Of a stretch of DNA of 64,000 nucleotides, positions 24,168 through 32,825 are shown piece after piece. The DNA is from Kineococcus endophyticus (GTDB lineage: Bacteria; Actinomycetota; Actinomycetes; Actinomycetales; Kineococcaceae), in assembly GCF_040796495.1 (NCBI RefSeq), contig NZ_JBFNQN010000004.1, positions 1 to 64,000 of the forward strand. Reading direction: 5' to 3'. The first letter of the stretch is position 1. Each line of letters opens with the position of its first letter. A program made the translations under genes and the position numbers. Under the pieces are notes generated by a model, which worked only from the letters and a program-made list of their open reading frames with translations, had not been told where the DNA came from and made no database searches.

Positions 24168-25142
24168 TCAGCGGGTCGGGGCCCCCCGGCGCGCCCGCCG
24201 CCAGAGCGCGTGCTGCAGGCGCAGCGTGACCACGGCGGCCAGCAGGATGCAGGCCAGGTTCAGCACGAGCTGACCGAGGGCGCCCAGAGCGGTGTCGTAC
24301 TGGGCCGTGACGACGCCCGCCGCGAAGTCGGCCGCGGCGGGCACCGTCGTGACGCTGATGAACACCCCGACGAGGGGCCCCGACTTCGCCGACGTCAGCG
24401 AGAGCGTGCCCGCGATCCCCGCCAGCACGGCGACGATGACGGAGAACTCGTCGGGGGAGGCGACGAACGACGTCAGCGGGCGGCGGCCGTCGAGGAACTC
24501 CTGCGGCACGAGCCCGACGGCGTCCAGCAGCGCGACCCCCGCCGCGGTGACGACCATCGCCAGGGGGAAACCCAGCCCCAGCGCGCGCAGGGGGCCGGGC
24601 ACCAGGTCCCGCCGGCGCCGGACCACCGCGACGGCGAGCGCGGCGAGCGGACCGAACTCCGGGCCGAGCACCATGGCGCCGACGATGAGCACCTGCGAGT
24701 CGGTGAGCAGCCCGACGGCGGCGATGAGGGTCGCCAGGACCAGGAACGCGTAGAACGTCGCGGACGCCGTGGCGCCCCCGTCCGCGGCGCGCTCGACCTG
24801 TTCCCAGATGAGGGCGTCGTCGCCCTCGCCCGGGGCCGCCGCCTCGGCCCGCGCGACGTCGTCCCCGAGCGCGGTGTCCACCGCCTCCAGGACGATCGAC
24901 CCCGACCGTTCCAACCCCAGCGCCTGCAACCCGTCGACCACGGAGTCGACGGCCTCGCGCGCCACGTCGGCCTCGACGAGGTCCGCCGGCGGACCTCCCT
25001 CACGAGCGCCGACCTCACGAGCGCCGACCACGACCGAGCGGTGCAGGACGAGGTTGGTGACCCCGGCGTCGGCGCGCAGGACGGTCAGGACGTCGTCGGT
25101 CGCGGAGGCGGGGGTGACGACGCGCAGGTGCAGGACGCTCAC
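24168..25142 (-). CDS. DUF389-family membrane protein
   Basis: 324 residues. A cytoplasmic ACT-like N-terminal domain (LHLRVVTPASATDDVLTVLRA, then VADGLQALGL-type helices) precedes about six membrane helices. These include ATLIAAVGLLTDSQVLIVGAMVLGPEFGPLAALAVAVV, the diagnostic DUF389 stretch. Function unknown; a transport role is often guessed. A 15-bp tandem duplication in the N-terminal domain gives the peptide VGAREVGARE. It converges on the decarboxylase gene with 4 bp between stops. Confidence 0.82.
   Translation of the reverse strand: MSVLHLRVVTPASATDDVLTVLRADAGVTNLVLHRSVVVGAREVGAREGGPPADLVEADVAREAVDSVVDGLQALGLERSGSIVLEAVDTALGDDVARAEAAAPGEGDDALIWEQVERAADGGATASATFYAFLVLATLIAAVGLLTDSQVLIVGAMVLGPEFGPLAALAVAVVRRRRDLVPGPLRALGLGFPLAMVVTAAGVALLDAVGLVPQEFLDGRRPLTSFVASPDEFSVIVAVLAGIAGTLSLTSAKSGPLVGVFISVTTVPAAADFAAGVVTAQYDTALGALGQLVLNLACILLAAVVTLRLQHALWRRARRGAPTR
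24999..25028. repeat. 15-bp tandem duplication in the DUF389 gene
   Basis: CTCACGAGCGCCGAC occurs twice without interruption and keeps the frame, adding five residues in a loop after the first strand-helix unit. It looks like a recent replication-slippage event. Confidence 0.8.
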
Positions 25143-25169
25143 CTCGTGATCGTGGCAGGCCGGGACACC

Positions 25170-26471
25170 TCACGGGGCGCAGAGGTCGTCGGCGAGGAGG
25201 TCGAGGCGCTCGGGGCGCGAGGCCTTGACGAGCAGGACGTCGTCGCGGCGCAGCGTGCGCCGCACCAGGTCCGCGGCCGCGGACCGGTCGGGGACCCACG
25301 TCCCTCCCAGCACCTGCGCGCCCTCGCCGACGGCCACCAGGTCGACCCCGGACCGGCGGGCGGCGGCCGCGACGGCGCGGTGCGCCCGGTCGTGCGCGTC
25401 GCCCAGTTCCCGCATCGGCCCGAGCGCGGCGAAGCGGCGGCCCGCAGGCGCGACCGCCGCGAGGGTCCGCAGGGCGGCCACCACCGAGGCGGGGGAGGCG
25501 TTGTAGGAGTCGTCCAGCAGCAGGCCGCCGTCGTGCCGTCGCCGGCGTTGCAGCCGGTGCGGACCGGGTCCGTCCGCGCGTTCCAGCCCGGCCACGACCT
25601 GCTCCAGCCCGGCGCCGGCCCGCAACGCCACGGCTGCGGCGCAGCACGCGTTCGCCACCTGGTGCTCGCCCAGGACGCGCAGCCGGACGCGAGCGCGTCC
25701 GCCCGGGGTGCGCAGGGTGAACCGGGCCCGGCCGTCCGCCCCGAGGCGCACGTCCTCCGGGCCGACGTCCCCGCTCCGCCCGAACGTGGTGACGCGTGCC
25801 CACGTCCGCTCGGCCATCGCCAGGACCCGCGGGTCGTCGGCGGCCAGCACGCACTCCCCGCTCGTGGCCTGCGGCAGTTCGGCCTTCGCCGCCGCGAGCA
25901 GTTCCGGTGACCCGAAACGACCCAGGTGCGCGTGGCCGAGGGCGGTGACGGCGCTGATGCGGGGTGGCGCGATGCCCGCGAGGTAGGTGAGGTGCCCGAC
26001 CGCCCGGGCTCCCATCTCCACGACGAGGTCGCCGCCCCCGACGGGCAGGCGGGTCGCCGTGAGCGCGACGCCGAGTTCGTTGTTCTCGTTCCCCCGCGTC
26101 GCGGTGGCGTCCGGCAGGACGGCGGCGAGGAACTCCTTCACCGACGTCTTGCCGTGCGACCCGGTGACGGCGATCACCCGGACCGGGCGGGTGTCGACGA
26201 CGTGCCGGGCGAGCCGGCCGAGGGCCACGGTCACGTCCGGGACGACGACCGTGGGAGCAGTCGTGGGCCGGGTCCCCAGCACGGCCCGGGCGTCACGAAC
26301 GTGGTCGTGGCCGTCGGTGCGCGCACCCGCCAGGGCGACGAACAACCCCCCGGGTCCGGGATCGCGGCTGTCGAGGTAGGCGGGGCCGGGCACGGGCACG
26401 CCACCGGCCGGGGCGCCGGTCACGCGGCCGCCGGTGACGTGGGCGATCTGCTGCAGGGTGGTGGCGAGCAC
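25170..26471 (-). CDS. murF: UDP-MurNAc-tripeptide:D-Ala-D-Ala ligase (MurF)
   Basis: 433 residues if started at GTG 26471 (starting LATTLQQIAHVTGGRV). GTG 26504, sitting directly against a GGGGAGGAG, would add 11 codons. Mur ligase order is complete: N-terminal UDP-binding domain with YLDSRDPGPGGLFVAL, ATP loop VTGSHGKTSVKEF, ENNELGVALTATRL, metal-site VEMGARAVGHL and HAHLGRFGS, and a C-terminal domain with LLDDSYNASPASV. It adds D-Ala-D-Ala to the stem peptide precursor in the cytoplasm. It is not in a division/cell-wall cluster but faces alr and ddl, which make its substrate. Confidence 0.85.
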   Translation of the reverse strand: MLATTLQQIAHVTGGRVTGAPAGGVPVPGPAYLDSRDPGPGGLFVALAGARTDGHDHVRDARAVLGTRPTTAPTVVVPDVTVALGRLARHVVDTRPVRVIAVTGSHGKTSVKEFLAAVLPDATATRGNENNELGVALTATRLPVGGGDLVVEMGARAVGHLTYLAGIAPPRISAVTALGHAHLGRFGSPELLAAAKAELPQATSGECVLAADDPRVLAMAERTWARVTTFGRSGDVGPEDVRLGADGRARFTLRTPGGRARVRLRVLGEHQVANACCAAAVALRAGAGLEQVVAGLERADGPGPHRLQRRRRHDGGLLLDDSYNASPASVVAALRTLAAVAPAGRRFAALGPMRELGDAHDRAHRAVAAAARRSGVDLVAVGEGAQVLGGTWVPDRSAAADLVRRTLRRDDVLLVKASRPERLDLLADDLCAP

Positions 26472-26577
26472 GGCACGACGGTTCCGCGCCGCCGGGTCCG
26501 CCACCTCCTCCCCGGGGACCGTTCCGCGGTACCTGCGGTGGATCTCGCGGATGGCCCCGCACCGAGACGGTGGAACG

Positions 26578-27708
26578 GTGATCCCCCTCGTGGCACCACC
26601 CCAGCGCCGCCCCGTCGACCGTGCCCTGGACGGGCCCCGGCTCGACCTCGACCTCGACGCCGTGGCCCGCAACACCCGCGCCGTCGCGTCCGCCACCGGG
26701 GCCGCCGTGATGGCCGTCGTGAAGGCCGACGGGTACGGCGCGGGGGCCGCGGCGCTCGCGCGGACCGCCCTGGCCAACGGTGCGACGTGGTGCGGCGTCA
26801 CGGGTCTCGACGAGGCCCTCGCCCTGCGCGCGGCCGGCGTCACCGCCCCCGTGCTGGCGTGGTCGCACCCGCCGCGTGCTGACCTGCGCCGGGCCGTCCC
26901 CGCCGACGTCGACCTGGCCGTCACGTCACCGGCGGGTCTGCTCGCCGTGCCGCCCGGCGCCCGCGTCCACCTGCACCTCGACACCGGGCTGGCGCGGGAG
27001 GGGGCCACGGGGGCCGAGTGGCCGCTGCTGTGCGCCGAGGCCGCCCACGCCGAACGCCTCGGCCGGCTGCGCGTCGTCGGCCTCATGAGCCACCTCGCGT
27101 GCGCCGACGAGCCCCACGACCCCGCAAACTCCCTGCAGCGCCGACGGTTCGACGAGGGTGTGCGCATCGCGCGGGCGGCCGGGTTGCGGCCGTCGGTGGT
27201 GCACCTCGCCGCCACCGCGGGTTTCTCGCGGCCCGGGGACCACCTCGACCTCGTGCGCACCGGCGCGGCTCTGCTGGGCATCGACCCGCTGGGCCGGGAC
27301 CGGTGGCAGCCGGCCGTGTCGTTCCAGGCGCCGCTCGTCGGGGTGCGTCCGGTGCGCGCGGGAACCCCCGTCGGCTACGGGCACACCTGGACCGCGCCGC
27401 ACGACACCGTCCTCGGGCTCCTGCCCGTCGGGTACGCCGACGGTGTGCCGCGCACGTCCGGCGGCAGGGTCCGGATCGCCGGCCGCGACCGCCCCCTCGT
27501 CGGCCGCGTGTCGATGGACCAGACCGTCGTCGACCTCGGCCCGCTCCCGCGACCCGGCCTCCTCGTGGGGGAGACGGCAGGGTTCTTCGGGTCCGGCGGA
27601 CCCCGGCTGGCGGAGTGGGCCCGCTGGAGCGACCGGCTCGAGGCCGAGCTGCTCGTCGGGCTCGGGCCGCGGGTGCGGCGGACGACCTCGACGGGCGCGG
27701 CCGCGTGA
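26578..27708 (+). CDS. alr: Alanine racemase
   Basis: 376 residues from GTG 26578; ATG 26551 would add nine. PLP Lys in VMAVVKADGYGAGA, the barrel segments VVGLMSHLACAD and LHLDTGLAREG, the partner catalytic Tyr in GTPVGYGHTWTAP and the C-terminal beta domain VGRVSMDQTVVDLG are all present. It makes D-alanine for the ligase downstream. The stop overlaps the ddl GTG in a GTGA, so the pair is translationally coupled. Only about 105 bp separate it from the divergent murF start. Confidence 0.88.
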   Translation: MIPLVAPPQRRPVDRALDGPRLDLDLDAVARNTRAVASATGAAVMAVVKADGYGAGAAALARTALANGATWCGVTGLDEALALRAAGVTAPVLAWSHPPRADLRRAVPADVDLAVTSPAGLLAVPPGARVHLHLDTGLAREGATGAEWPLLCAEAAHAERLGRLRVVGLMSHLACADEPHDPANSLQRRRFDEGVRIARAAGLRPSVVHLAATAGFSRPGDHLDLVRTGAALLGIDPLGRDRWQPAVSFQAPLVGVRPVRAGTPVGYGHTWTAPHDTVLGLLPVGYADGVPRTSGGRVRIAGRDRPLVGRVSMDQTVVDLGPLPRPGLLVGETAGFFGSGGPRLAEWARWSDRLEAELLVGLGPRVRRTTSTGAAA

Positions 27709-28712
27709 GCGGGGTGGACCGGGTGACCCGCGTCGCCGTCGTGGGGGGCGGACGGGCCGCGGAGCACGACGTGTCCCTCGCCTCCGCCGCGGCCGTGGCC
27801 GAGGGGTTGCGGGCGGCCCGCGAGCAGTTCGACGTCGTCCCGCTCACCGTCGGCCGCGACGGCGTCTGGCGCGACGAGGAACTGCGTCCCCTCGGTCTCG
27901 CGGGCGCCGTGCGCGTGCTGCAGAGCTGCGACGTCGCGTTCCCCGCCCTGCACGGCACCCTCGGCGAGGACGGCACGCTCGCGGCGCTGTGCGAACTCGC
28001 CGAGGTCCCGTACGTCGGTTCCGGCACCGCCGCCGGTGCGGCCGCGATGGACAAGTGGGTCACCAAGCTCGTCGCGGAGGCCGTCGGCGTGCGGACGGCG
28101 CGCGGCCGCCTCCTGCGGGCCGGGGAGGACCCGGGGTCGTGGACCGGGCCGGTCGTCGTCAAACCCGTCACGGCGGGGTCGAGCCTCGGGGTCTCCCTCG
28201 TCCGCGACCCGGCCGACCTGCCGGCGGCGCTGGCGGTCGCGTCCGCGTTCGACGAGCGCGTCCTCGTCGAGGAGTTCGTCGTGGGCCGGGAGGTCTGCGT
28301 GGCGGTGCTGGGTCGCGCGGACGGGTCGCGGACGGTCGCCCCCGTGGAGGAGGTGCTGCGCGACGGCGTGTTCGACCACGAGGCCAAGTACTCCGGACGC
28401 GCGCGGTTCGTCCTGCCCGCGGTCCTCGACGAGGCCGTCCACGCCGCACTCGTCGCGGCCGCGCTGCGCGTGCACGACGCGCTGGGCTGCCGGGGGCTGG
28501 TGCGCCTCGACTTCTTCCTGCCGAGCGACGGGGAGGAGGGCGTGGTCCTCAACGAGGTGAACAGCACCCCGGGCCTCACCGAGCACTCCGCCGCACCGCT
28601 GATGTTCGCCGCGGCCGGGGTCCCGCACCCGGAACTGCTCGCCGGGCTCGTCCACGACGCCCTCGCGACCCCACGGTCCTGGACGGCGGAACCCCTAGGG
28701 TGGGCCGGGTGA
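27705..28712 (+). CDS. ddl: D-alanine--D-alanine ligase
   Basis: 335 residues from GTG 27705. ATP-grasp enzyme with RVAVVGGGRAAEHDVSLASA, PALHGTLGEDG, MDKWVTKLVAEAVGV, VKPVTAGSSLGVS, VEEFVVGREV, LVRLDFF and LNEVNSTPGLTEHS. The omega loop reads FDHEAKYSG, with the Tyr typical of true D-Ala-D-Ala ligases and not the loop of D-lactate-using VanA types. Internal GTGs at 27714 and 27723 are alternative starts. Coupled to alr (GTGA) and to the histidine kinase (GTGA). Confidence 0.87.
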   Translation: MSGVDRVTRVAVVGGGRAAEHDVSLASAAAVAEGLRAAREQFDVVPLTVGRDGVWRDEELRPLGLAGAVRVLQSCDVAFPALHGTLGEDGTLAALCELAEVPYVGSGTAAGAAAMDKWVTKLVAEAVGVRTARGRLLRAGEDPGSWTGPVVVKPVTAGSSLGVSLVRDPADLPAALAVASAFDERVLVEEFVVGREVCVAVLGRADGSRTVAPVEEVLRDGVFDHEAKYSGRARFVLPAVLDEAVHAALVAAALRVHDALGCRGLVRLDFFLPSDGEEGVVLNEVNSTPGLTEHSAAPLMFAAAGVPHPELLAGLVHDALATPRSWTAEPLGWAG

Positions 28713-29953
28713 CGCACGGTTCCACGCCCGGGGTCGAGGACGGACCGGCGCCCGGCGGGGGAGCGCGGTGGTCCTGGCGCGACCACGTCCCCGACCTGCT
28801 CGCCGGGGTCGTCGGCGCCGGGATCGGTGCCGCGGAACTCTCGCTGCGCGCCACCTGGGGGTACGAGTCCACCAGCGCCGTGTTCGTCGCGCTGGTCGCG
28901 GTGAGCGTCGTCCTCGCCCGGCCGCTGCCGGGGGTCGCGCTGGCGCTGGTCTGGTCGACGGGGGCTCTCCACCTCGCGACGGGCGACCCGGTGCTCCTGA
29001 CCGAACTGCTCCTGGCCTACGTCGCCTTCGCCGGCGCGCGCTGGGGCAACCGCGTGGTGCTGGCGCTCAGCGGTGCCTCGATCCCGGCCGGGGTGCTCGT
29101 CGGCGGGTTCGCGGTGCTGGCGACCGGTTACTCACCGGGGATCGTCGTCGTGCAGGGCGTGCGGAACCTGCAGGACGGCCTCAGCCTCTCCCTCCTCGCG
29201 GCCGTGCCGGTCGCGCTGCTCCTGCTGGCCGCCGCCTGGTTCGGCGGGCTGGCCCTGCGGTTCGCGGGGAACGCGACCGTCTCCCGTCGTCAGCGCGAGC
29301 TGGCGGAACGGGAATCGGCTCGGGCGCAACGGGAAGCAGCGCAGGCTCACGAGATCGCCCGGCTGCGCGACGAGCAGGCGCGCATGGCGCGCGACGTGCA
29401 CGACGTCGTCGGGCACTCCCTGGCCGTGATCCTCGCCCAGGCCGAGTCGGGGCAGTTCCTGCCCGACACGGATCCGGCCGCTCTGAAGACGACGCTGGCC
29501 ACCATCGCGGGCACCGCACGCTCGTCCCTGCAGGACGTCCAGGCCGTGCTGTCCTCGACGCCCGTCCCGCCCGGGCGGTTGCAGGCGCTGGTGGACAGTG
29601 CCGGGTCGACGGGTTTCCCGGTCGAGTCGCGGTGCGGCGGAACTCCCCGGCCGCTGCCGCCGGACCTCGCGGCCGTCGCCTACCGCGTCCTGCAGGAGAT
29701 GCTGACGAACGCCCTCAAGCACGGGGACCGGGCCGTCCCCCTCGTCGTGGAGCAGCGGTGGCCCGAGGGGGTGGGGGAGGAGCTGGAGCTGTCCGTGACG
29801 AACGGGATCCCGCTCGCACCCACCGCCCCGCGCAGCGGGGGCCGCGGTCTGGAGGGCATGCGCCGCAGGCTCGAGGGGGTCGGCGGACGGTTGTCGACGA
29901 CGGGTGACGGCACGCGCTTCACGGCGACGGCGCGGGTTCCGGTGCGCTCGTGA
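28709..29953 (+). CDS. NarL-type sensor histidine kinase
   Basis: 414 residues from GTG 28709, overlapping the ddl stop by GTGA. The N-terminal half has five or six membrane helices with short loops, so it probably senses within or near the membrane. A coiled segment (QRELAERESARAQREAAQAHEIARLRDEQ, about 195-223) leads to HisKA_3: ARDVHDVVGHSLA with phosphoacceptor His231. The ATPase N box is VLQEMLTNALKHG and the G box SGGRGLEGMRRRLEGVGG. Paired with the next gene. Its position behind ddl suggests it reports on cell-wall precursors or wall-active compounds. Confidence 0.88.
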   Translation: MTHGSTPGVEDGPAPGGGARWSWRDHVPDLLAGVVGAGIGAAELSLRATWGYESTSAVFVALVAVSVVLARPLPGVALALVWSTGALHLATGDPVLLTELLLAYVAFAGARWGNRVVLALSGASIPAGVLVGGFAVLATGYSPGIVVVQGVRNLQDGLSLSLLAAVPVALLLLAAAWFGGLALRFAGNATVSRRQRELAERESARAQREAAQAHEIARLRDEQARMARDVHDVVGHSLAVILAQAESGQFLPDTDPAALKTTLATIAGTARSSLQDVQAVLSSTPVPPGRLQALVDSAGSTGFPVESRCGGTPRPLPPDLAAVAYRVLQEMLTNALKHGDRAVPLVVEQRWPEGVGEELELSVTNGIPLAPTAPRSGGRGLEGMRRRLEGVGGRLSTTGDGTRFTATARVPVRS

Positions 29954-30624
29954 CGGGCGGCCCGGGCGCCATCCGCGTGCTGCTGGTGGACGACCAGGAC
30001 CTGTTCCGCGCCGGCGTGCAGGTGATCCTCGACGCGCAGGACGGCATCGAGGTCGTCGGCAGCGCGGGCGACGGGCTGGAGGCCCTGCGGCTCGTCGAGG
30101 AACTGCGTCCCGACGTCGTGCTCATGGACCTGCGGATGCCGGAGGTGGACGGCGTCGAGGCCACCCGGCAGGTGTTCCTGCCCGAACGGGTCGCCCGTCG
30201 CGAGCGTCCCGTCCGCGTCGTGGTGCTGACGACGTTCGACCTCGACGACCGGGCGGCGACGGCCATCCGCCACGGCGCCAGCGGTTTCCTGCTCAAGGAC
30301 ACGACGCCGGCCCAGCTCGCCGACGCGATCCGCACCGTCCACGCCGGGAACGCCGTGCTGTCGCCGGGGAACCTCGCGCAGCTGCTCGAGCGGAACCTCG
30401 TCGCGCCGGCGCCCGCCCCGCCGGAGTTCGCGACCCTGACCGCCAAGGAGCGCGAGGTGTTCGAGGCCGTCGCCCGGGGGTTGTCCAACGCGGAGATCGG
30501 GGCCCGGGTGTTCGCCTCGGAGTCAACGGTGAAGACGCACGTGGGGGCGATCCTGCGCAAGCTCGGGTTGCGCGACCGCGTGCAGATCGTGGTCTTCGCG
30601 CACGAGAACGGGTTGCTGCCCTGA
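29950..30624 (+). CDS. LuxR/NarL-family response regulator
   Basis: 224 residues from GTG 29950, overlapping the kinase stop by 4 bases. The receiver domain has the acidic pair VDDQD, phosphoacceptor Asp60 in VLMDLRMPEVDG and Lys in LLKDTTP. The C-terminal LuxR HTH (about 160-224) is LTAKEREVFEAVARGLSNAEIGARVFASESTVKTHVGAILRKLGLRDRVQ. Standard partner of HisKA_3 kinases. Last gene of the alr-ddl-kinase-regulator chain, all joined by GTGA overlaps. Confidence 0.9.
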   Translation: MTGGPGAIRVLLVDDQDLFRAGVQVILDAQDGIEVVGSAGDGLEALRLVEELRPDVVLMDLRMPEVDGVEATRQVFLPERVARRERPVRVVVLTTFDLDDRAATAIRHGASGFLLKDTTPAQLADAIRTVHAGNAVLSPGNLAQLLERNLVAPAPAPPEFATLTAKEREVFEAVARGLSNAEIGARVFASESTVKTHVGAILRKLGLRDRVQIVVFAHENGLLP

Positions 30625-30678
30625 GGTGACCCCGGCGTGTTCCCGGGTTACCGTGGTGGCAGTGCCGGAACCCGGCGC

Positions 30679-30720
30679 CCGGACGAGCCCGCCGTACCCG
30701 GTCCGCGACAAGACGGTGGG
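30679..30720 (+). promoter_or_regulatory. Guanidine-III riboswitch (mini-ykkC relative, ykkC-III)
   Basis: The segment begins CCGGACGAG, continues GCCGTACCCGGTC and ends GACAAGACGG, the conserved boxes of the guanidine-III aptamer as I recall them from the Thermobifida fusca structure. CCCGCCGT (30688-30695) pairs with ACGGTGGG (30713-30720) with one wobble, giving the closing helix of the pseudoknot. The aptamer abuts the Shine-Dalgarno GGAGGA at 30721-30726, so ligand-dependent control of translation is likely. The downstream gene is a Gdx-type SMR exporter, the classic partner. Confidence 0.9.
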
Positions 30721-30732
30721 GGAGGATTCCCC

Positions 30733-31047
30733 GTGTCCTGGATCGTGCTCGTGGTCTCCGGTGTCCTGGAAGCCGTGTGGGCCACCGCCCTCGGCAAGTC
30801 CGAGGGTTTCACCCGCCCCTGGCCCACCGTGGTGTTCGGCGTCACCGTCGTCCTCAGCATGGTCGGTCTCGCGTGGGCGATGCGCTCCATCCCCACCGGG
30901 ACGGCCTACGCGGTGTGGGTCGGCATCGGGGCCGCCCTGACCGTCGGCTACGCCATGGCGACCGGTGTCGAGGCCGTCTCGCTCGTGAAGGTCCTGCTGA
31001 TCCTCGGGCTGGTGGGCTGCGTCGTGGGGCTCAAGCTGGTGCACTGA
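30733..31047 (+). CDS. gdx: Guanidinium exporter (Gdx/SugE-type SMR protein)
   Basis: 104 residues from GTG 30733, with GGAGGA 6 bases upstream. Four helices: the first carries the proton/substrate-coupling Glu13 in SGVLEAVWATALGKSEGFT. AMRSIPTGTAYAVWVGIGA is the Gdx/SugE signature that separates guanidinium exporters from EmrE-type multidrug pumps. It works as an antiparallel dimer exchanging guanidinium for protons. The guanidine-III riboswitch just upstream makes the substrate assignment unusually firm. Confidence 0.93.
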   Translation: MSWIVLVVSGVLEAVWATALGKSEGFTRPWPTVVFGVTVVLSMVGLAWAMRSIPTGTAYAVWVGIGAALTVGYAMATGVEAVSLVKVLLILGLVGCVVGLKLVH

Positions 31048-31060
31048 CCCCGGTGACCGG

Positions 31061-31597
31061 TCAGCGCGGCAGGTGCGCGGCGTAGGCCGCGCGCAGTTCC
31101 CGCAGTCGCAGGTTCGTCGCCGTCCCCCACGCGCTCCAGTCGACCGAACCCCCGTCGAGCGCCACCTCGAGCTGCTCGAGGTGCAGGTGCCAGGCCGCCA
31201 GGGACATGGGGACCCAGGCGTCCTCGCCCTCGAGGTCGTTCGTCAGGCGCAACCGGGTGCGGGCGCGCAGCGCGCCGGCGTCGAGGGGTTCGAGCTCCCA
31301 GCGCAGCAGGCCGTGCTCGGAGTTCGTGTGCTCCAGCAGCCGCGGCGGGTCGAGCGCGGTGATCTGCCCGGGCCACCACTCCAGCTCCCCCGGGGGGCCG
31401 GTGAGCCACTCCAGCGAGAACTCACCGCCCGGGCGGAGGTCGGCGCGCAGGTCGGCCCACCACAGCCGGGTGAGCGTCCGGTCCGTGAGCGCCGTCCACA
31501 GCGTCGCGACGGAGTGCGGGTACTCGCGCGCCAGCCGCAGCGTCGCGCGGTCCCCGCCGTGCAGGACGGCGTCACCGAGGAGTTCCACGGTGCCCAT
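31061..31597 (-). CDS. SRPBCC (START-like) family protein
   Basis: 178 residues from ATG 31597. The helix-grip pattern is clear: ATLRLAREYPHSVATLWTALTDRTLTRLWWADLRADLRPGG, alternating strands, then a long C-terminal helix (WVPMSLAAWHLHLEQLEVALDGG). It resembles the AHSA1-type SRPBCC proteins common in actinobacteria that bind hydrophobic ligands. No specific function can be given. It converges on gdx with 13 bp between stops. Confidence 0.78.
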   Translation of the reverse strand: MGTVELLGDAVLHGGDRATLRLAREYPHSVATLWTALTDRTLTRLWWADLRADLRPGGEFSLEWLTGPPGELEWWPGQITALDPPRLLEHTNSEHGLLRWELEPLDAGALRARTRLRLTNDLEGEDAWVPMSLAAWHLHLEQLEVALDGGSVDWSAWGTATNLRLRELRAAYAAHLPR

Positions 31598-31619
31598 CCT
31601 CCCCGACGCCCCCGGGTGC

Positions 31620-32807
31620 TCAGGCGTGGGCGTCGCGGCGGGGGACCAGGGGCAGCGCCGCCAGCGGGGCCAGGGCGACGACGGCGACCGCGCCGCCGAA
31701 CCCGACGAGCGGGACGAGCGCGCCGATCCCGGGTCCGACCGCGGACGCGGCGAGGAACTGCCCCGTGTTCTGCACCCCCAGGGCCCGGCCGGACCAGCGC
31801 GAGCCGGCCGCCTCGGCGACGGACGTGAAGGCGAGACCGTTGTCCGCGACGGAGATCGTCGTCGCGAGGACGAGCACGACACCCGTGAGCAGCGGGACGT
31901 GGGTGGCTCCGGCGAGCGCCAGCACGAGCAGGGCCAGCACCCCCGCGACCGCGACCCAGCGCAGGACGCGGACCCGGCTGCCGACGTGGTCGCTGAGCGC
32001 TCCGACGGCGATGCGGCCGACGGCGCCGACGAACTGCGCCGCGCCCACGAGGACCCCGGCGACCGTCGGGTCCCAGCCCAGGCCGACGGTCAGCCAGACG
32101 AGCCCGAACGTCGACAGCGTGAACTGGGGGACGACCAGCAGCAGCGAGACGGCGTGGACGCGCCACAGGAACCCGTCGCGGCGGTAGGGGTTCGGGGTCG
32201 TGGTCGTCTCCGCGCGGGCGGCCCGCGGCGGGTTCCGGACGCCGAGGGCGCAGGCGACGGCGAGGACGCGCAGTCCGGCACCGGCCAGCAGGAGCGGGGC
32301 GCCGGTGCCGTGGCGCGCGGCGAGCGGGGGGACGACGACGGCGGCGACGGCCACCCCGAGGGGCTGGGAGACCTGCCGGACGCCCATCGCCAGTCCGCGC
32401 CGCCGTGCCGGGAACCAGCCCACGACGACCCTCCCGCTCGCGGCGTTGGTGCTCGCCGAGGCGGCACCGCCCAGGGCGAGCAGCACGCCGAGCAGGACGA
32501 GGTCGTCGACGGGGGCGGCGACCAGGGCGGCCACCGCCGTCAGACCCAGGCCGCCGGCGATGACCCAGCGCTCACCGAACCGGTCGGCCAGGGCACCCCA
32601 CGCGACGAGCGTCAGGACCATCCCGAAGGTCGGGGCGGCGGCCAGCGTCCCGGCCCGGGACAGCGACAGTCCGTCGCGCTCGTGCAGGAGCGGGATGAGG
32701 TACACCGGCGTGCTCACGAGGAAGGTCCCGGCGGCCTGCGCGGCGACGCCGAGACCGAGCATCCGCCACGCGGCCCGCGGGACGGCGACGTCGGTGTAGG
32801 TTGGCAT
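31620..32807 (-). CDS. Major facilitator superfamily transporter
   Basis: 395 residues, twelve predicted helices. MFS loop 2-3 motif in WGALADRFGERWVIAGG, and its second-half counterpart GALSDHVGSRVRVLRW. The plan recalls the oxalate/formate or nitrate-like MFS group (monocarboxylate-type). The ATG at 32807 lies inside a 12-bp palindrome and has no ribosome site, so the transcript may be leaderless. It is divergent from a GntR/FCD regulator whose operator overlaps both gene starts, so it is almost certainly controlled by it. Confidence 0.82.
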   Translation of the reverse strand: MPTYTDVAVPRAAWRMLGLGVAAQAAGTFLVSTPVYLIPLLHERDGLSLSRAGTLAAAPTFGMVLTLVAWGALADRFGERWVIAGGLGLTAVAALVAAPVDDLVLLGVLLALGGAASASTNAASGRVVVGWFPARRRGLAMGVRQVSQPLGVAVAAVVVPPLAARHGTGAPLLLAGAGLRVLAVACALGVRNPPRAARAETTTTPNPYRRDGFLWRVHAVSLLLVVPQFTLSTFGLVWLTVGLGWDPTVAGVLVGAAQFVGAVGRIAVGALSDHVGSRVRVLRWVAVAGVLALLVLALAGATHVPLLTGVVLVLATTISVADNGLAFTSVAEAAGSRWSGRALGVQNTGQFLAASAVGPGIGALVPLVGFGGAVAVVALAPLAALPLVPRRDAHA

Positions 32808-32825
32808 GCCAACTTGGTATACCAC
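32801..32825. promoter_or_regulatory. Double palindromic operator TTGGCATGCCAA / TGGTATACCA
   Basis: Perfect palindromes TTGGCATGCCAA (32801-32812) and TGGTATACCA (32815-32824) lie side by side. The MFS start codon is inside the first and the GntR ribosome site begins 10 bp beyond the second. TGGTATACCA is the form typical of FCD-type GntR operators. TATACC on the minus strand may also serve as a -10 element. Confidence 0.75.

Noticed and set aside
25170-30624. Glycopeptide-resistance (van) cluster
   Set aside because: No VanH, VanX or VanY; the ligase omega loop has the Tyr of D-Ala-D-Ala enzymes; the racemase lacks the membrane domain of VanT.
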